64,000 bases of DNA from Rhodocollybia butyracea. Its lineage: Eukaryota; Basidiomycota; Agaricomycetes; Agaricales; Omphalotaceae. Shown piece by piece: positions 11,665 through 23,837 of this stretch. The stretch is from positions 124,001 through 188,000 of the forward strand of contig JADNRY010000022.1 in the NCBI GenBank assembly GCA_015501585.1, given 5' to 3'. The stretch's first letter is position 1, and each line of letters opens with the position of its first letter. Both the position numbers and the translations under genes were made by a program. Under the pieces are notes generated by a model. The model was not told where the DNA came from, ran no database searches, and saw nothing but the letters and a program-made list of their open reading frames with translations.

Positions 11665-11728
11665 TCATTTAGATTGATCGTGTCGAAATTATGTAACTAA
11701 AGACTCAAACTCTTCTCTTTCTGCCACG
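11665..11728. promoter_or_regulatory. 64-bp bidirectional CCA1/PRP31 start region
   Basis: Only 64 bp separate the start codons of the divergent CCA1 and PRP31 genes. Both 5' leaders and at least part of both core promoters must overlap here or extend into the coding regions. A CT-rich tract precedes the PRP31 ATG. No TATA box is evident. Confidence 0.7.
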
Positions 11729-13812
11729 ATGAGCGGTCTTGCCGACGAACTTCTCGCTGATCTCGATGGTCTTTCCGACGACGGAGGTGACTACAATGAG
11801 GAAGAAAATAATGAGAACGATGCTGGGCCTTCAACAGACGCGGTCCGGAAACGGAAAGCCGAAGGCTCTGGGGATGAGATGTCCGAGGACGAGGCAGGAG
11901 AGGCGGAAGAAAAGCAAGGCGTCGAAGGAATGGTTCTCGCAGGCGGAATAAGGCCTGCAGAGGAACTGGATGCCGAGGATGTGCAAGCTATGGATCTTGG
12001 AGGCATAGAGGATGTTAGCAAAATTGCTAAACTCCAAGGAAGCAAGAAAATGCTGGATATCTTGAAGGTCAGTTGTACCTTCGTATTCATAGGCCTCCTT
12101 ACGACCTGCCTTCTTCAGGATATTGAAAAGTATCAAGTCAGTCCAAGTTCTGCGGAAGTTATGGCACTTCCTGCCCACATGAACCCAGAATACAACGTTA
12201 TTGTTCAGGCCAATAATCTTTCGGTTGATGTTGATAATGAAATTCTACTTGTGCACAAGGCAAATTCACTGTCAGTTATTTTCCTCTATATGCGTTCTGA
12301 AATGCTTCTGCTTCTCAATTAGTTTATTCGGGATCACTATTCACCAAAGTTTCCTGAGCTTGAGCAACTTGTGACAGACCCAACAATGTTCATCCGCTCA
12401 GTAAGGGCCCTTGGAAATACTGAGGTATGCTATTTACTCTCCGATATCTGAATCCCTCCAACGTATCAACCCAGGATCTCACCAAAGTCGATTTGGCTGG
12501 CGTTTTGCCTCCTGCTATTATTATGAGTGTTGTCGTTACAGCTACCACCACGTCAGGTCGTCAACTCAAAAATGCGGAGTGGGAGGCAATAAATCGTGCC
12601 TGTGACCTTGCCGACCATCTGGAGGAAGCTCGTAAAAAGGTATGTTGGCCGACATCTGACATCTCTGTTGCTGATGATACCTCAGATTTTCCTTTATGTT
12701 AGTTCTAGAATGAACGTTCTCGCCCCTAATCTATCTGCTATCGTCGGTACTACCACAGCAGCCAAACTTCTAGGTGTCGCTGGTGGACTGGGTGGGATCT
12801 CCAAGATGCCTGCCTGTAATGTTCAAGTTTGTCAACTGTCTGTTCACTTGTTGGACTTACACTTACCTTTCTATACCTCAGCTCCTCGGAGCGCAAAAGA
12901 AGATCGCAGCTGGATTTTCATCGGTGACGCAACGACGCCATACTGGCTTCATCTTCCAATCTGAAATAGTTACGCAAACGCCTCCCGAATACCAGCTCAA
13001 AGTACAACGTACAGTCGGAGCAAAGGCTGTTCTTGCTGCTCGTATGGACTTGGAACGCCAGAGGCGAGACGGTAAGTCCACCAACGTTATCCACTAACAA
13101 CATGAACACCTTTGCTAAACTGACTACAGGTTCATATGGGGATCAGCTTCGGGAGAAGATTTTGAAACATGTCGATAGGCTTGCTGCACCACCTCCGGCC
13201 AAAGTGGTTAAGGCGTTGCCTATTCCCAATGACGGACCCAAGAAACGACGTGGAGGAAAGCGGTAAGAGTTTTTGACCTACATTCAATGAGCATATTGGT
13301 TGATTCCTTTCATAGTGCTCGTAAAGCAAAAGAAGCCTATGCTCAAACGGAGCTAGGCAAATTGCAGAACCGTATGGCGTTTGGCGAGGCGGAAGAAGAA
13401 GTGGGAGCATTTGACCAAACCAAGGGTCTGGGTATGATCGGTTCTGGAAAGGTCAGAGCAGGCGCAGGAGATTCCAGAAACAAAGGTACATCCCCACTTC
13501 TATTTTTCGTTTATTTCTCTCACTTTCAACGTGTAGCCAAGATGTCCCGGGTCAACAAGTTGCGCACGGCCGCCCTCTCGAGAGCTGCTCAAACTGGTGT
13601 TTCTGGTACGCAGACTTCGGGGACTGCTACTTCGCTCAGCGTTACTCCTGCCCAAGGTTCGTTCTCATTGTCTCTCTCTGGCAGTTTTGCTCATTTATTA
13701 CTTAGGTTTCGAGTTGACTAACCGTGCCGCTGCTGCGCAGCGAGTAAAGGAGGCAAATGAGCGTTGGTTTGCTGCAGGAAGTTTTTCCTTTGTTGGCCAG
13801 AAAGGAGCGTGA
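11729..13812 (+). CDS. PRP31: U4/U6 snRNP protein Prp31
   Basis: This Nop-domain protein binds 15.5K/Snu13-loaded U4 snRNA and bridges U4/U6 to U5 in the tri-snRNP. The model gives about 535 aa: an acidic N-terminus (to about residue 100), a NOSIC/coiled-coil region (about 110-190), a Nop core (about 195-330) with [18 protein letters not shown] and LLGAQKK followed by RRHTGFIF, a basic KKRRGGKR block, then a C-terminal tail. About ten exons are inferred. The intron 12260-12322 most simply uses a GC donor (AAG|GCAAAT) to give VHK-FIRDHY. A GT donor 16 nt further on would insert ANSLS instead. The stop is at 13810-13812. It shares its promoter region with CCA1. Confidence 0.94.
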
Positions 13813-14253
13813 TGACCAGGAGGCCTGCTTTGTTACACCTTATTAATGTTCGGCGAAAAAGTCCCCTCAAAATTGAAATATAAATATAAGCTTGTGCGCT
13901 GGTCCGAAAAGCCATCCACAGCCGGATGATCCACATTAGAACGTTGCTCGCGTGAATTTTTTGTTTTCTTCGTCCACAATGGATTATAGCGTGTGTACTA
14001 CTGGCATCGTACTGTTAACGGTGTAGCGATCATTCGTGTATCAACTTTGAAGATACTAGATGTTCCAGCCAGCTGGCATAGTACTTGAATGAAGTTACTT
14101 CACATACTTAACCCTAGGTTAGGGCAATTAGCTTACCAATCAGTGAAAGCAACAGTTAGACGCCGGTTGGTCTTTTCCTCGCTGCCCCTCGTCGACGAGC
14201 TTCGCTATCTCGCTATCTTACCCCGTAAACCCTGTCGTATTTCAGTTTAACCC
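13813..14253. other. Intergenic region upstream of VAC8
   Basis: A 441 bp stretch covers the PRP31 3' flank and the VAC8 promoter. It contains a short inverted CCCTAGGTTAGGG-like patch near 14110-14125. No coding signal was seen. Confidence 0.45.
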
Positions 14254-16643
14254 ATGGGGAATATAGCTAGCTGCTGTGACTCTTGCTGTTCGTGTCTCCT
14301 CAACTCGCTGTTATATCTCTATTTCCGTGGCGTATCTCATTCTCGTTCAAATTTCTAGTTGGATCGCGCAGGTCTCAAGCTTACGAACCTTTGCTGCTGG
14401 AGAACGAGCGAGAAGCAGTGGCAGATCTTCTTCAGTATCTTGAGAGTAAGCTTTACTTTTTTCGTTGAATGAACTCAAATCATAGATTCTCACTATAGAC
14501 CGAACGACTACCAACTTTTTCTCCGGCTCTCCCCTCTCCGCGTTAACAACACTCTCCTTTTCTGACAATGTGGACCTGCAGCGCAGTGCGGCGTTGGCTT
14601 TTGCCGAAATTACCGAAAAAGAAGTGCGTCCCGTTGGACGGGACACTCTCGACCCTATACTTTTTCTGTTGAGCAGTCACGATACCGAAGTTCAGCGAGC
14701 GGCTAGTGCAGCTTTGGGAAATTTGGCGGTGAACAGTACGTTTTTTTTTACCTCGGCCTCCGCATGGTTCTAAAGCTTCTACAGCTGACAACAAGCTTTT
14801 GATCGTTAAACTCGGCGGCCTGGAACCTCTAATTCGCCAAATGCTCAGTCCAAACGTCGAGGTACAATGCAATGCTGTGGGATGTGTCACAAACCTCGCA
14901 ACTCACGGTAAGCATCTCCAAAGTTTGTTTGCCAAGAATGACTTCAATTGAAGCGTTATAGATGACAACAAAACAAAGATCGCAAAGTCTGGTGCTTTGG
15001 TTCCTCTCACTCGATTGGCCCGTTCAAAGGATATGCGCGTGCAGAGAAATGCAACCGGTGCACTCCTTAACATGACCCACTCTGGTGAATATATTTTTGG
15101 CTCCTCCTGATATTCCTAGTTTTATAACGGATGTACAGATGAGAATCGTCAACAGCTTGTTAACGCTGGTGCCATTCCTGTGTTGGTGAGCTTACTCAAC
15201 TCACCCGACACCGATGTGCAGTACTATTGTACAACTGCATTAAGCAATATTGCCGTTGATGGTGGGTTTTTTCTCGAATTTTCCCTCAACAGACTCACCA
15301 TGCAACGTTCGTTCGTAGGAGCAAACAGGAAAAAGCTGGCACAAAGTGAACCTAAGTTGGTTACAAGTCTCGTAATGTTGATGGATAGTCCGAGCTTGAA
15401 AGTTCAATGTCAGGCTGCTCTTGCTCTGCGTAATCTTGCCAGTGATGGTAAGCCGCCGCATTGGGTCGACTTCTCATTTTTAATGCTAATCTTTTACAGA
15501 GAAATACCAGCTCGACATTGTCCGTGCGGATGGTCTCTCCTCATTGCTTCGCCTTCTTCAATCCGCATACCTTCCTCTCATTCTCTCCTCTGCGGCATGC
15601 GTACGAAACGTGTCTATTCATCCTCAGAATGAATCACCGATTATCGAATCTGGCTTCTTGCAACCTTTGATCAATCTTTTATCATTCAAAGACAATGAAG
15701 AAGTCCAGTGTCATGCAATCTCGACTTTGAGGAATCTGGCAGCAAGTTCAGAAAAGAACAAGACTGCGATCGTCAAAGCTGGTGCCGTAGAATCTATCAA
15801 AGAGTTGGTTCTCGAAGTGCCTATGAATGTGCAGAGTGAAATGACAGCTTGTGTCGCCGTATTGGCGCTCAGTGGTGTGTGCCATTCTTATAGAAGCATG
15901 CTAATCGTTGACGCAATATGTAGATGAGCTAAAGGGCCAATTATTGGAAATGGGAATATGCGAAGTTCTGATTCCTCTCACCAACTCACCAAGTTCTGAG
16001 GTGCAGGGCAATAGCGCTGCCGCTCTTGGAAATCTATCGTCGAAAGGTAAATAACATCTGACGCGGCAGCCAAATGCTCGCTCATATATTTTCAGATGGC
16101 CGAACCGCTAACGACGATTATTCTGCTTTCAACGATGTCTGGGATAAGCCCGACGGCGGAATGCACCGATATCTCTACCGCTTCCTGAGCAGTCCTGACG
16201 CTACCTTCCAGCATATTGCTGTCTGGACCATTGTCCAGCTCCTCGATTCTAGTGGTAGGTCCCTTCACAATTTAACTGTTAACACTGTGCTTACGCTCTA
16301 TGTAGACCCACAGCTCATCAGCAACATTAGAAGTTCCAACCTCCTTGTCCCTAACATCCGCAACCTCGCCACTTCGCAAGCATCAACACCTTCGTCTTCA
16401 GTCGGCTCTCATCGCTCCCACTCTTATGACGACACTGAGACTAATGATGGACAAGGTGAAATACAGCTACTGTCAAGAAGAATCTTGGAATATGTGGATG
16501 GAGAGTTAGACGGCATAGTTCCTTCCAGTCTAACACCTTCGAATATGCAACCTGGGTCCTCGGTGGCGAGTTCGACGCGAGATCACGAGGAACTAAGGCG
16601 CAGCGTAAGGGAGGCATTTGCCCCAGGATCATCACACCGGTAA
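14254..16643 (+). CDS. VAC8: Vacuolar armadillo-repeat protein Vac8
   Basis: This is a scaffold on the vacuole membrane used in vacuole inheritance, nucleus-vacuole junctions and selective autophagy (yeast role). The N-terminus [11 protein letters not shown] carries Gly2 for myristoylation and a Cys cluster for palmitoylation. Armadillo repeats follow: [14 protein letters not shown] (here [17 protein letters not shown]), [64 protein letters not shown] and [15 protein letters not shown]. The conserved [15 protein letters not shown] region and a Ser-rich C-terminus close the protein. About ten exons are inferred. The first intron is uncertain: donors near 14289-14312 combined with acceptors near 14360-14374 give either [10 protein letters not shown] or [13 protein letters not shown]. 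The stop is at 16641-16643. Confidence 0.93.
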
Positions 16644-17704
16644 AGGCAATGAAGGGTCTGGGTAGGATTCGTTATCGTTTGTTCTCGTCTCAGGATATCA
16701 TTATGTATTGCGTTGTTGATTCTTCGTACTCATTATTCATCTCCACTCGAACAGTTCCATTCACCATTCGTTTATATTGCTTTTCCAACTTTTTATGTAC
16801 TACTTTTTTGTGTCTGGTGCGCTACTAATACCTGTTTGAAATGGTTACTTGTAGAGCTCTGAGGTATCTTTTTTGGTCAACACGTCTCCTTATCTGTATG
16901 ACAATATCTAGATGCATTGATGAGTTGTTTCTCGACCTTATGGAGGTGACTGCCTCTTACATGCTATCATTGTGGCTATTCCTATTCCTATCCACAGGAC
17001 TTTCGCAGCCGTTCCTATCTTTCCGACCTTCCCCGCCTTACGAAGTCGTAATCCCTCAGAGACGTCTTTTCTAGCTCTCATGCGCCCATAGGGCTCTGGG
17101 CTCTCGATAGGTCCAGACAGTTTTAGTGACTGAAGTTCATGAAGATCATCACTTTCCTCACCAATGTGTAACATCGCTTGTAGCAAAAATTCTTATATCT
17201 TGATCTCAATCAAGAAATTATAGATCTGGTCAAAGAATTCGGGCCAATGTTCTGTCAAGTTCACTATAGACTGATAGGTATACTTATATGTATAAGCTGT
17301 GTAGCAGGTCAAAGCTGTATACACATACCGGGACAACTTAGCGCCTAAAACGTATCTCCAGCTGTTTGTTACCGGAGGTTACCAGTTGCTATTATTGTTG
17401 TCGTGCCCGTAGCTCTGGAAGCTGAAAGAACTTCAAAGGCTCTGGACAAAGCAGAAAACATTGCACATGTATGTATATCGGATCAATGAGAACAATGGAA
17501 CAAATTTTCAATGTTCACATTTTACTTGTTCCCCTTCTCTTCCTTGTACCATCACGGCCAGTTGCACCACTAGCGCACTTCTAACGTTCACCTATACTAT
17601 ACAATCAGAGGCAAGACCTCATCACGATCCCTAATCATCGGCCTCGTTTCGCCAACGTTTCTTCAATTCAACAAACTCAACTCGCTTTTCCCATTGTGCT
17701 TACC
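16644..17704. other. Intergenic region between VAC8 and the GH16 gene
   Basis: About 1.06 kb with no convincing gene. Short open frames on both strands lack motifs and splice support. The last 120 bp before the GH16 ATG are strongly pyrimidine-rich, consistent with a fungal core promoter. Confidence 0.45.
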
Positions 17705-19518
17705 ATGGTTCACTCTTTACCCATTCCTCTCCTTTTGCTCCTCCAATTTCTCGCATTAATTCCAACCGTGTATTCGAACAACATTATCTCCCGAGCGGCA
17801 CAAAGGACTCACAAAGTTGCAGCCAGGCATACTCACGCTATTGCTCGGGATTTGAGGGTAGCGTTTGGGGCAGTTTTAGTTTCGGAACCACCCCAACAGC
17901 TACTTGCCAACGGAAGGACTGTTTACTGTAAGTCTAATGCCGTCGGAAGCAGTGGGACGGGGCAAGGAAATAGTAACAGCTCGTCTGGTACGGGCACTCC
18001 AACGAAAAGTGCTTCTGCAGGAAGCCCTACTGCTTCTGCCGTTTCACCGTGGAAATTAGCTGAAGCACATGTGGGTTACGAGCTGCGGACTACTTGGTGT
18101 ATAAACTGATTTTCGACTAGAATGGATCCGAATTTTTCCAAGGCTGGAGCTTTGACGTAGGAGCAGATCCAACTCACGGTGTGGTCGATTACCTGGATCA
18201 AAGCCAAGCTGTGAGTATCTCACCTTTGGTTCTGACTTTAAACCTTATTGGATCTCCTAAATTTCTAGACAAGTGCAGGTCTAGCCTATGTCAACTCTGC
18301 AGGAAATGCTATAATGGCCGTCGACACTACCAACAATCTTTCTGGTAATCGAGAGAGTGTGCGAATCACGACAAATTCGCAGTACAACCAGGCACTCTGG
18401 ATACTGAACGCAATACACATGCCAACGGGATGCGGTGTCTGGCCGTGAGTCCGTGGTTCGACTACTAGTAATCATTACTCATAAGTACTTTCGATTTCCC
18501 AGAGCTTTTTGGACAAATGGTTAGCCTTTGGTCCCATTATTTTACAAATGTTGAGCTGATCTCGATTCTACCAGGCCCCAATTGGCCCGCTGGAGGAGGT
18601 AAACTTCATTTTCTAATCTGCGCTGACAGAATATTGACACACCTGAAAAATTGCAGAGATAGATATAGGTATCTTCCGGTCCACCCACTTTGCAGAAGGT
18701 ATATTGACACGATTATAATTTCAGTGGAGGGAGTAAATGATTATACGAATAACCAAGCCACCATCCACACCAATCCAGGCTGTAGCATGCCCACGTCCAA
18801 TACCACCGCCCTTGGGGTAACCGGAGAACTTGTTGCACAGACAAATTGCGCTGCAGCAGAGACAGGAAATCAAGTACGGCCTATGCCACTCCAAATAAAA
18901 GATTTTCTTCTGACTACTTTCTGTTCCAGGGATGTGGTATGCGCTCCAACTCTAATGTCTCGTTTGGCGCAGCGTTCAATAACAATGGCGGGGGAGTCTA
19001 CGCCAGTAAATCCTCCGTCGTTTTACCTCAAGCTCAAGTTACTAATCGTGATACTAGGTAAATTGGACGATACTGGTGTATCAATCCATTTCTGGCCCTC
19101 AGCTCAGGTTCCAAGCGACATCCTTGCTGGTACACCACAACCTTCAAGTTGGGGTGCACCGTTTGCTGCTTGGCCGGCAAGCACTTGTGACCCGAGCACG
19201 TTCTTTTACAACCAATCGGCTATCTTCGATACTACCCTTTGGTGAGTGTGTAGCTCTTGTTCAGGCCAAGTGAAACTTACTCCTCACAGTGGTGACTGGG
19301 CCGGTAGCGCATGGAACTCAACCGGTGTTCCCGGTCAAGAACAAAGTTGCGCTCAGCGTACGGGTTATTCGACTTGTGAATCGTTTGTCATGGCCGAGGG
19401 TTCTGCTTTCAGCCAAGCATGTATGTTTAGTACTATCGTCCGTGGGCGTGATCTTGCTAACTCGTCCTTTGTAGATTGGGAAGTGAAGAGCGTTAATATC
19501 TATCAGTATAAACCGTAA
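17705..19518 (+). CDS. Secreted GH16 family beta-glucanase
   Basis: This is an extracellular or wall-associated glycosidase of the GH16 endo-beta-1,3(4)-glucanase type. The ATG at 17705 opens a signal peptide (MVHSLPIPLLLLLQFLALI). A Ser/Thr/Gly-rich linker follows, then the catalytic domain with FFQGWSFDVGADPTHG, the active-site string GGEIDIVEGVN (nucleophile and acid/base glutamates in ExDxxE) and a TKPP-less end YWEVKSVNIYQYKP. The catalytic segment PAFWTNGPNWPAGGEIDI is spread over exons of 17 nt (18503-18519), 24 nt (18575-18598) and 12 nt (18657-18668). About eleven exons in total, with the stop at 19516-19518. The substrate may be laminarin or the fungus's own wall glucan, which the sequence does not decide. 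An in-frame GTG at 17696 is not taken as the start. Confidence 0.9.
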
Positions 19519-20115
19519 TTTCTTTCTGGGGTTTGTTAATTTATTAAAGTAGAAGTCGTAGATTTTTATTGGTGTAATTTTATGGTGAGACAATGGTATG
19601 ATGACGAATGATTTGGCCTTTCCCAATTAGGATTGCTAGAGTGTGCTTTGACCAGAACGTCAAATCCGGTCGATATCCGAGAGAATTTATCCAATTGGCA
19701 GCATCGACTTACTGCGGATATTTTATTCAATACCTTGTGTCTCTACCAGCATTTCTACGCTATTACTGAGGGCCTTATGACCTTCATCAGTATTTGTTCC
19801 ACTTTTTCTTGCTCTTCCTACCACTGTTTACCTACGAGCAAACAAGGTAGACTAGTATCATCATGTATGTTAAACTTATTCCCTGAAATTTCACGATTCT
19901 GGTCACCAAAAAACAGCGACCCTGCTAACAAGTTCACGGATGGCACTTGTCCGAGGAAAAATCTGACAATTGTATGTAAGCCCAGGCTTACAACAGTCCG
20001 CAAATAATGGTGTGTACATGCTTTATTGCATTATTATATGTTTTGATACAGTTCAGATATACAATAGCATAGATACAGTAGAAATACAGCAGTCCCGAAT
20101 GAGAATTAAAATGCT
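19519..20115. other. Convergent 3' intergenic region
   Basis: A 597 bp stretch lies between the convergent GH16 and BAG genes. It is AT-rich in part. No coding or repeat signal was recognised. Confidence 0.45.
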
Positions 20116-22186
20116 CTATGCTTCAACCTCAGACCAGTCGCTTCCTGCATCTTCTAAGTCCTTTCCCGACAGTTTGGTAGCGACACCAGATAGCTCATTA
20201 GTATCGCCGAGTAAGAACGCGTCGACTACTTCCGTCGGTTCTCCCATTTCTGATACATCCTTGGGAACAGAAGGTAAGCTTTCAGTGTCAACTTTTTCCT
20301 CGTTATGTGGTAGAGATGTCTCGATAGGTCCTTCCGTATCGAGCGGGAAGACGGAATCCTCGACATCTTCGGTGGGCTCAATGACTTCGGCACTCACATC
20401 AAAGACACGTTCCTCCTCCATCTTCTCGTGGACGATGGTAGATGTCATGATATCAGATGGGGACACGGTCGCGTCCAATGGTTCCGATGCAGCGGTGATA
20501 GATTCGATTCCTGCAGTATCAACGTCCTGAGCAGAGGTCGGTTCCTGGGTAAGCTCGTCCTCCCTATCAACCCGCAGATGCCTCTTGTTCCATTTGTTCC
20601 ATCTAGCCTCGACCTTCTGTTCTAACTCCTCCAAAGCCCCTTCAACAAGAGCCACGACGGCCTTTCGACGAATCCTCAGATCCGCATTCCCCTGGCTTTC
20701 GATCTCGTCCAACTGAGCAAGCAACCTGGTAAGCGATTGCTCATAGGACCGTAAGGGATGATTCCGAGAAGTGTACTCAAGCTTCCTGATGGTCGCTGTG
20801 TCGGATTCAGCGATGGAAGCGGAATCATCACGGGAAGGAGAGGAAGATCGGGAAGAAGTGGGGGAAAAGTCAATTTCGAGAGGGAATTCAAAATCATCTT
20901 GGAGAGCGATGAAGGATGCTTCGATGTTCTGCACGGCCTCGAGAGCTTTCGGGACGTCGTTGGAAGTAGAGGGGCTGGGCTGGGGTTCAGATGCTTTCCC
21001 CTTTCCTTTATGGTTGCTGGCGTCTGGTACAGAAGTGGCAGCGGGCGCATGGGAGTCAGAGAGGGAAGCAAGTAAAGCTTGGATGGTGTCCTGAATCTCA
21101 ACGGATTCGTCACTGTGAAGACGGGCCTCTAGCTGCTCCTTCAACGAAAGAGTGGAGACGGGTCGAGAACCGGAGTTAACAACTTGTGGCTTCTCTTTCA
21201 GCTCTGGAACCTGGAAACACAATGAGTATGTTTGATTGATCTGACCAATAAAAAAGACACACACCTGAGCAACAGGTTTCGCAGCTACCTTCCTCGCATC
21301 ACTCGAAACAAGAGGCTGAGGGTTGAACATAAGGCGAAGGACCTCTTCTAGAGTTTGAGGAGAAGGCAAAGATGCTCTGGGAGCCTGCTTTGGTTTCTCC
21401 TCTGTCGCAGGCTTCTGTTCGGGCTGAGATCGCTGCAAATGCTGGATAAAGTCCGAGAAAAGATCGTCCAGTGACACTGGGTTTTTCGGGTTTAAACTAC
21501 ATGGGGCTGCCTTGAAATGAGGTTTATTCTACGGCAGATACGTTAGTACATGTTACAGGCACTCAACCGTTATGAAACTTACCTGTTTAGGTTTTTCAAC
21601 GGGGCGAGCTTCGTTTCCGAAGAGCTGATTCAAGGAAATGAGAACGTCCGAATCACTTCGAGGCAACACCTGACAACACAATGAGTCTCTCCCGTCAAAA
21701 GTTGTGAACAATGAAAACACATACCTTCTTCGATGAGGGCAATCCTTGGAGTGACCGAGTCCGTTGAACGGCTTCAAATTGTTGTGCTTCGTGACGAAGG
21801 GCTCGTAGACGAGCTTCCTCTTCTTGTCGAAGACGAGTAAGTTCCTGGAGCTTGAGCTCTTCCCGCTTCTGTGTCACAGCGAGAAGCTGAGCCTCTTCCT
21901 CCCGTTTGCGCCGAATATACTCGAGTTCAAGCTCCTCCTCTTCGAGAGCCCTGCACGAGTACGGAGAAAACGCGTTGTACTGGGAGCGACGATGAAAGAG
22001 ATGGTCGTGTTGTTTTCGAAGTTGTATTTCTTCCAAACGACGAAGGATGTCTTCCTCCTCACGATCAGCTTCGGCAGCTCTAACCGCAGCCACGGAGCTG
22101 AGGTAACTTTGACGAGAAGGCTCTGGGCGAGAATAGCCGAAGTCGGTGGGGAAAGAAGAGACACGAGTGGGTTGGAAGTGGAACAT
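20116..22186 (-). CDS. Coiled-coil BAG-domain protein (putative Hsp70 co-chaperone)
   Basis: BAG domains bind the Hsp70 ATPase domain and stimulate nucleotide release. The chosen start is ATG 22186 (MFHFQPTRVSSFPTDFG); an in-frame ATG lies 45 nt upstream. Residues of about 30-150 are a highly charged coiled coil rich in Glu, Arg and Leu (REEEDILRRLEEIQLR, RREEEAQLL-like runs). The C-terminal half has ALEAVQNIEASFIALQDDF, then YEQSLTRLLAQLDEIES and RRKAVVALVEGALEELEQK, which resemble helices 2-3 of a BAG domain. A long acidic Glu/Asp/Ser/Thr tail follows. Introns lie near 21684-21724, 21538-21582 and 21212-21265 on the plus-strand scale. The stop is at 20116-20118. The BAG assignment is by pattern; the coiled coil alone would leave it unnamed. 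Confidence 0.75.
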
Positions 22187-22324
22187 GTTAAGAGACTTTG
22201 TAGAAACTGATACTGAGGGAATCCGGAACACCCATAGCTTTTATACTCCTGTGCACAATAGGATGAGTAATTCAGAATGTACGCGTATACGCGACGCGCG
22301 TCGGGAACTTTCCACAAGCGCAAA

Positions 22325-22337
22325 GAAGATTCTAGAT
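22325..22337. promoter_or_regulatory. Candidate heat-shock element upstream of the BAG gene
   Basis: GAAGATTCTAGAT contains three inverted nGAAn-type units (GAA-nn-TTC-nn-GAt), with the last base of the third unit mismatched. It is about 140 bp upstream of the BAG-domain start codon. Heat-shock control would fit a co-chaperone, but a match this short can occur by chance. Confidence 0.35.
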
Positions 22338-22803
22338 GGTAGAACTAAAAAAGGAAACTATGACTAAAAAGCGCCGAGAATGAGTCATGCGCTTACTGTG
22401 CGCTTATGACGTCAGCTGCCTAGGCACGGCGGTTGAAGTAAACCCAAGCTTCCTCAGTACAACTGCGGTTGGCTGCAGGAAAATGGCATATATCGCTTAT
22501 GTTGTGTTCTCTCTGTGGCCGAAAGGTGATGCAGACGTTTGGGCACGATCCATCTGACCTGGTGCTCTCGAAAATCCTTCCATACTGAACGTTGCGTACG
22601 TTGAACGCCACCTCCCCAAATTGTCAAGCTGTCATTATCCCATTTTCAAAACATCTTCAACTCTTAGAGAACGGCAACCCGCCTCCACTCCGCCTCCCCA
22701 TTCTGCTGGCCCGGTATGATTCCAGGTGCCCAGTTATCCCAAACAAAAACCCCGCTACACCAACAAACAACCAACCAACCGAGGACAAAATGACAGAGAG
22801 GAT

Positions 22804-23215
22804 GCCAAAGATGTTATTGTTATTTTGCTCGAGGAAAAGACGCCGCCAAAAAGCCATTTGTTGGGTGGCGAAGAGTGCATGTGGCTTCTAACAAGTATTC
22901 TGGAAGGGACGCTTTGTCCTCGATTTATCAGATTGACCCGACAAAGGAGACGCCCCCTCCGAGGCTTGAGGAGCAGCCTGGGAAGCCTCTCCGATATACA
23001 AAATTACAAAAAGATTGGGATAAAGAGGTTGGACATGGCTCCCGCGAGAGAAATTGCAGGAGCAGTATGAGGGCCTACAGAAAGTGATCGATCTCCAATT
23101 CACCGAAGAAAGGCTCAGCCACAGCACAGCACGACCACCGTCACCATCATCAGGGCACCAGGCACCAGGCAGAAAGGAAGCCACACGGTATGGAGGGCCT
23201 TTATTAGGTAGTGTA
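22804..23215 (+). pseudogene. Degenerate copy A of the secreted-protein family
   Basis: Parts of the family's second exon are recognisable but lie in different frames. One frame gives AKDVIVILLEEKTPP, a second gives GWRRVHVASNKYSGRDALSS followed by IYQIDP, and a third gives WTWLPREKLQEQYEGLQKVI. These correspond to AKAIVISVVEGL, WRRVHKTSRSESAFSS plus VYQIDP, and FWASFPRKKFEEQWPDLKKA of copy B. No signal-peptide exon or promoter module like those of copies B and C was found upstream. At least two frame changes are needed, so this copy is not expected to make the family protein. It marks the oldest or least constrained unit of the array. Confidence 0.75.
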
Positions 23216-23837
23216 CGAGAAACAACTACTAATAAAAGCGCGCCTGTAGTTGCGGCGTTCAAGGTGGAAGACATTCTTACTCGATCCGCTTTCTCTATGT
23301 GGATCTAGTGTGATGACGAGGTGGTGATTTTGGTGGCGGTGCTGGATACTCGTTGATGGGATGCGATGGTTAGCAGGAAGCTATAGGTATGTGCAGCGCG
23401 ACAAAAGGAGAGGGAGCATCGGAATTATTGAACCATACGTCTGTCCTGGTGAAGTTAGCAGTATGTATACTTTAGGACACGAGGAAGCTTGCTGTTTAAG
23501 TTACGCCAGATATCGCAGGGTTTGCACTGGTCTGCAATCTTCGTTATTAGACTCATATGAGTATGAACGAATCCTATGAATAAAAAACAGAACAGTGTCC
23601 AATCCCCAAAGCCAACTCGATGAGGCAAATAAGCGCCCTTCATTGATTTTCAGCGTCCCAGTTTGCGGTAGGCGGGATGGCGCAGGACGGGCCCCAGTTT
23701 TCGAAAAAAAAACCTTCAACTTGCCCTGGCCTGTTTCGCGAATTCACAGTTCCGAATCCAGGCGCCGAGTATCGCAAGTGGCTGTATGGAGCTGTGTGGT
23801 AGACTCAAACCAGTCACCGTTGGGACATCACGTGCGT

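Noticed and set aside
20758..21113. Several overlapping open frames opposite and beside the BAG gene
   Set aside because: All are shadows of the Ser/Glu-rich exon; none has splice-supported continuation.
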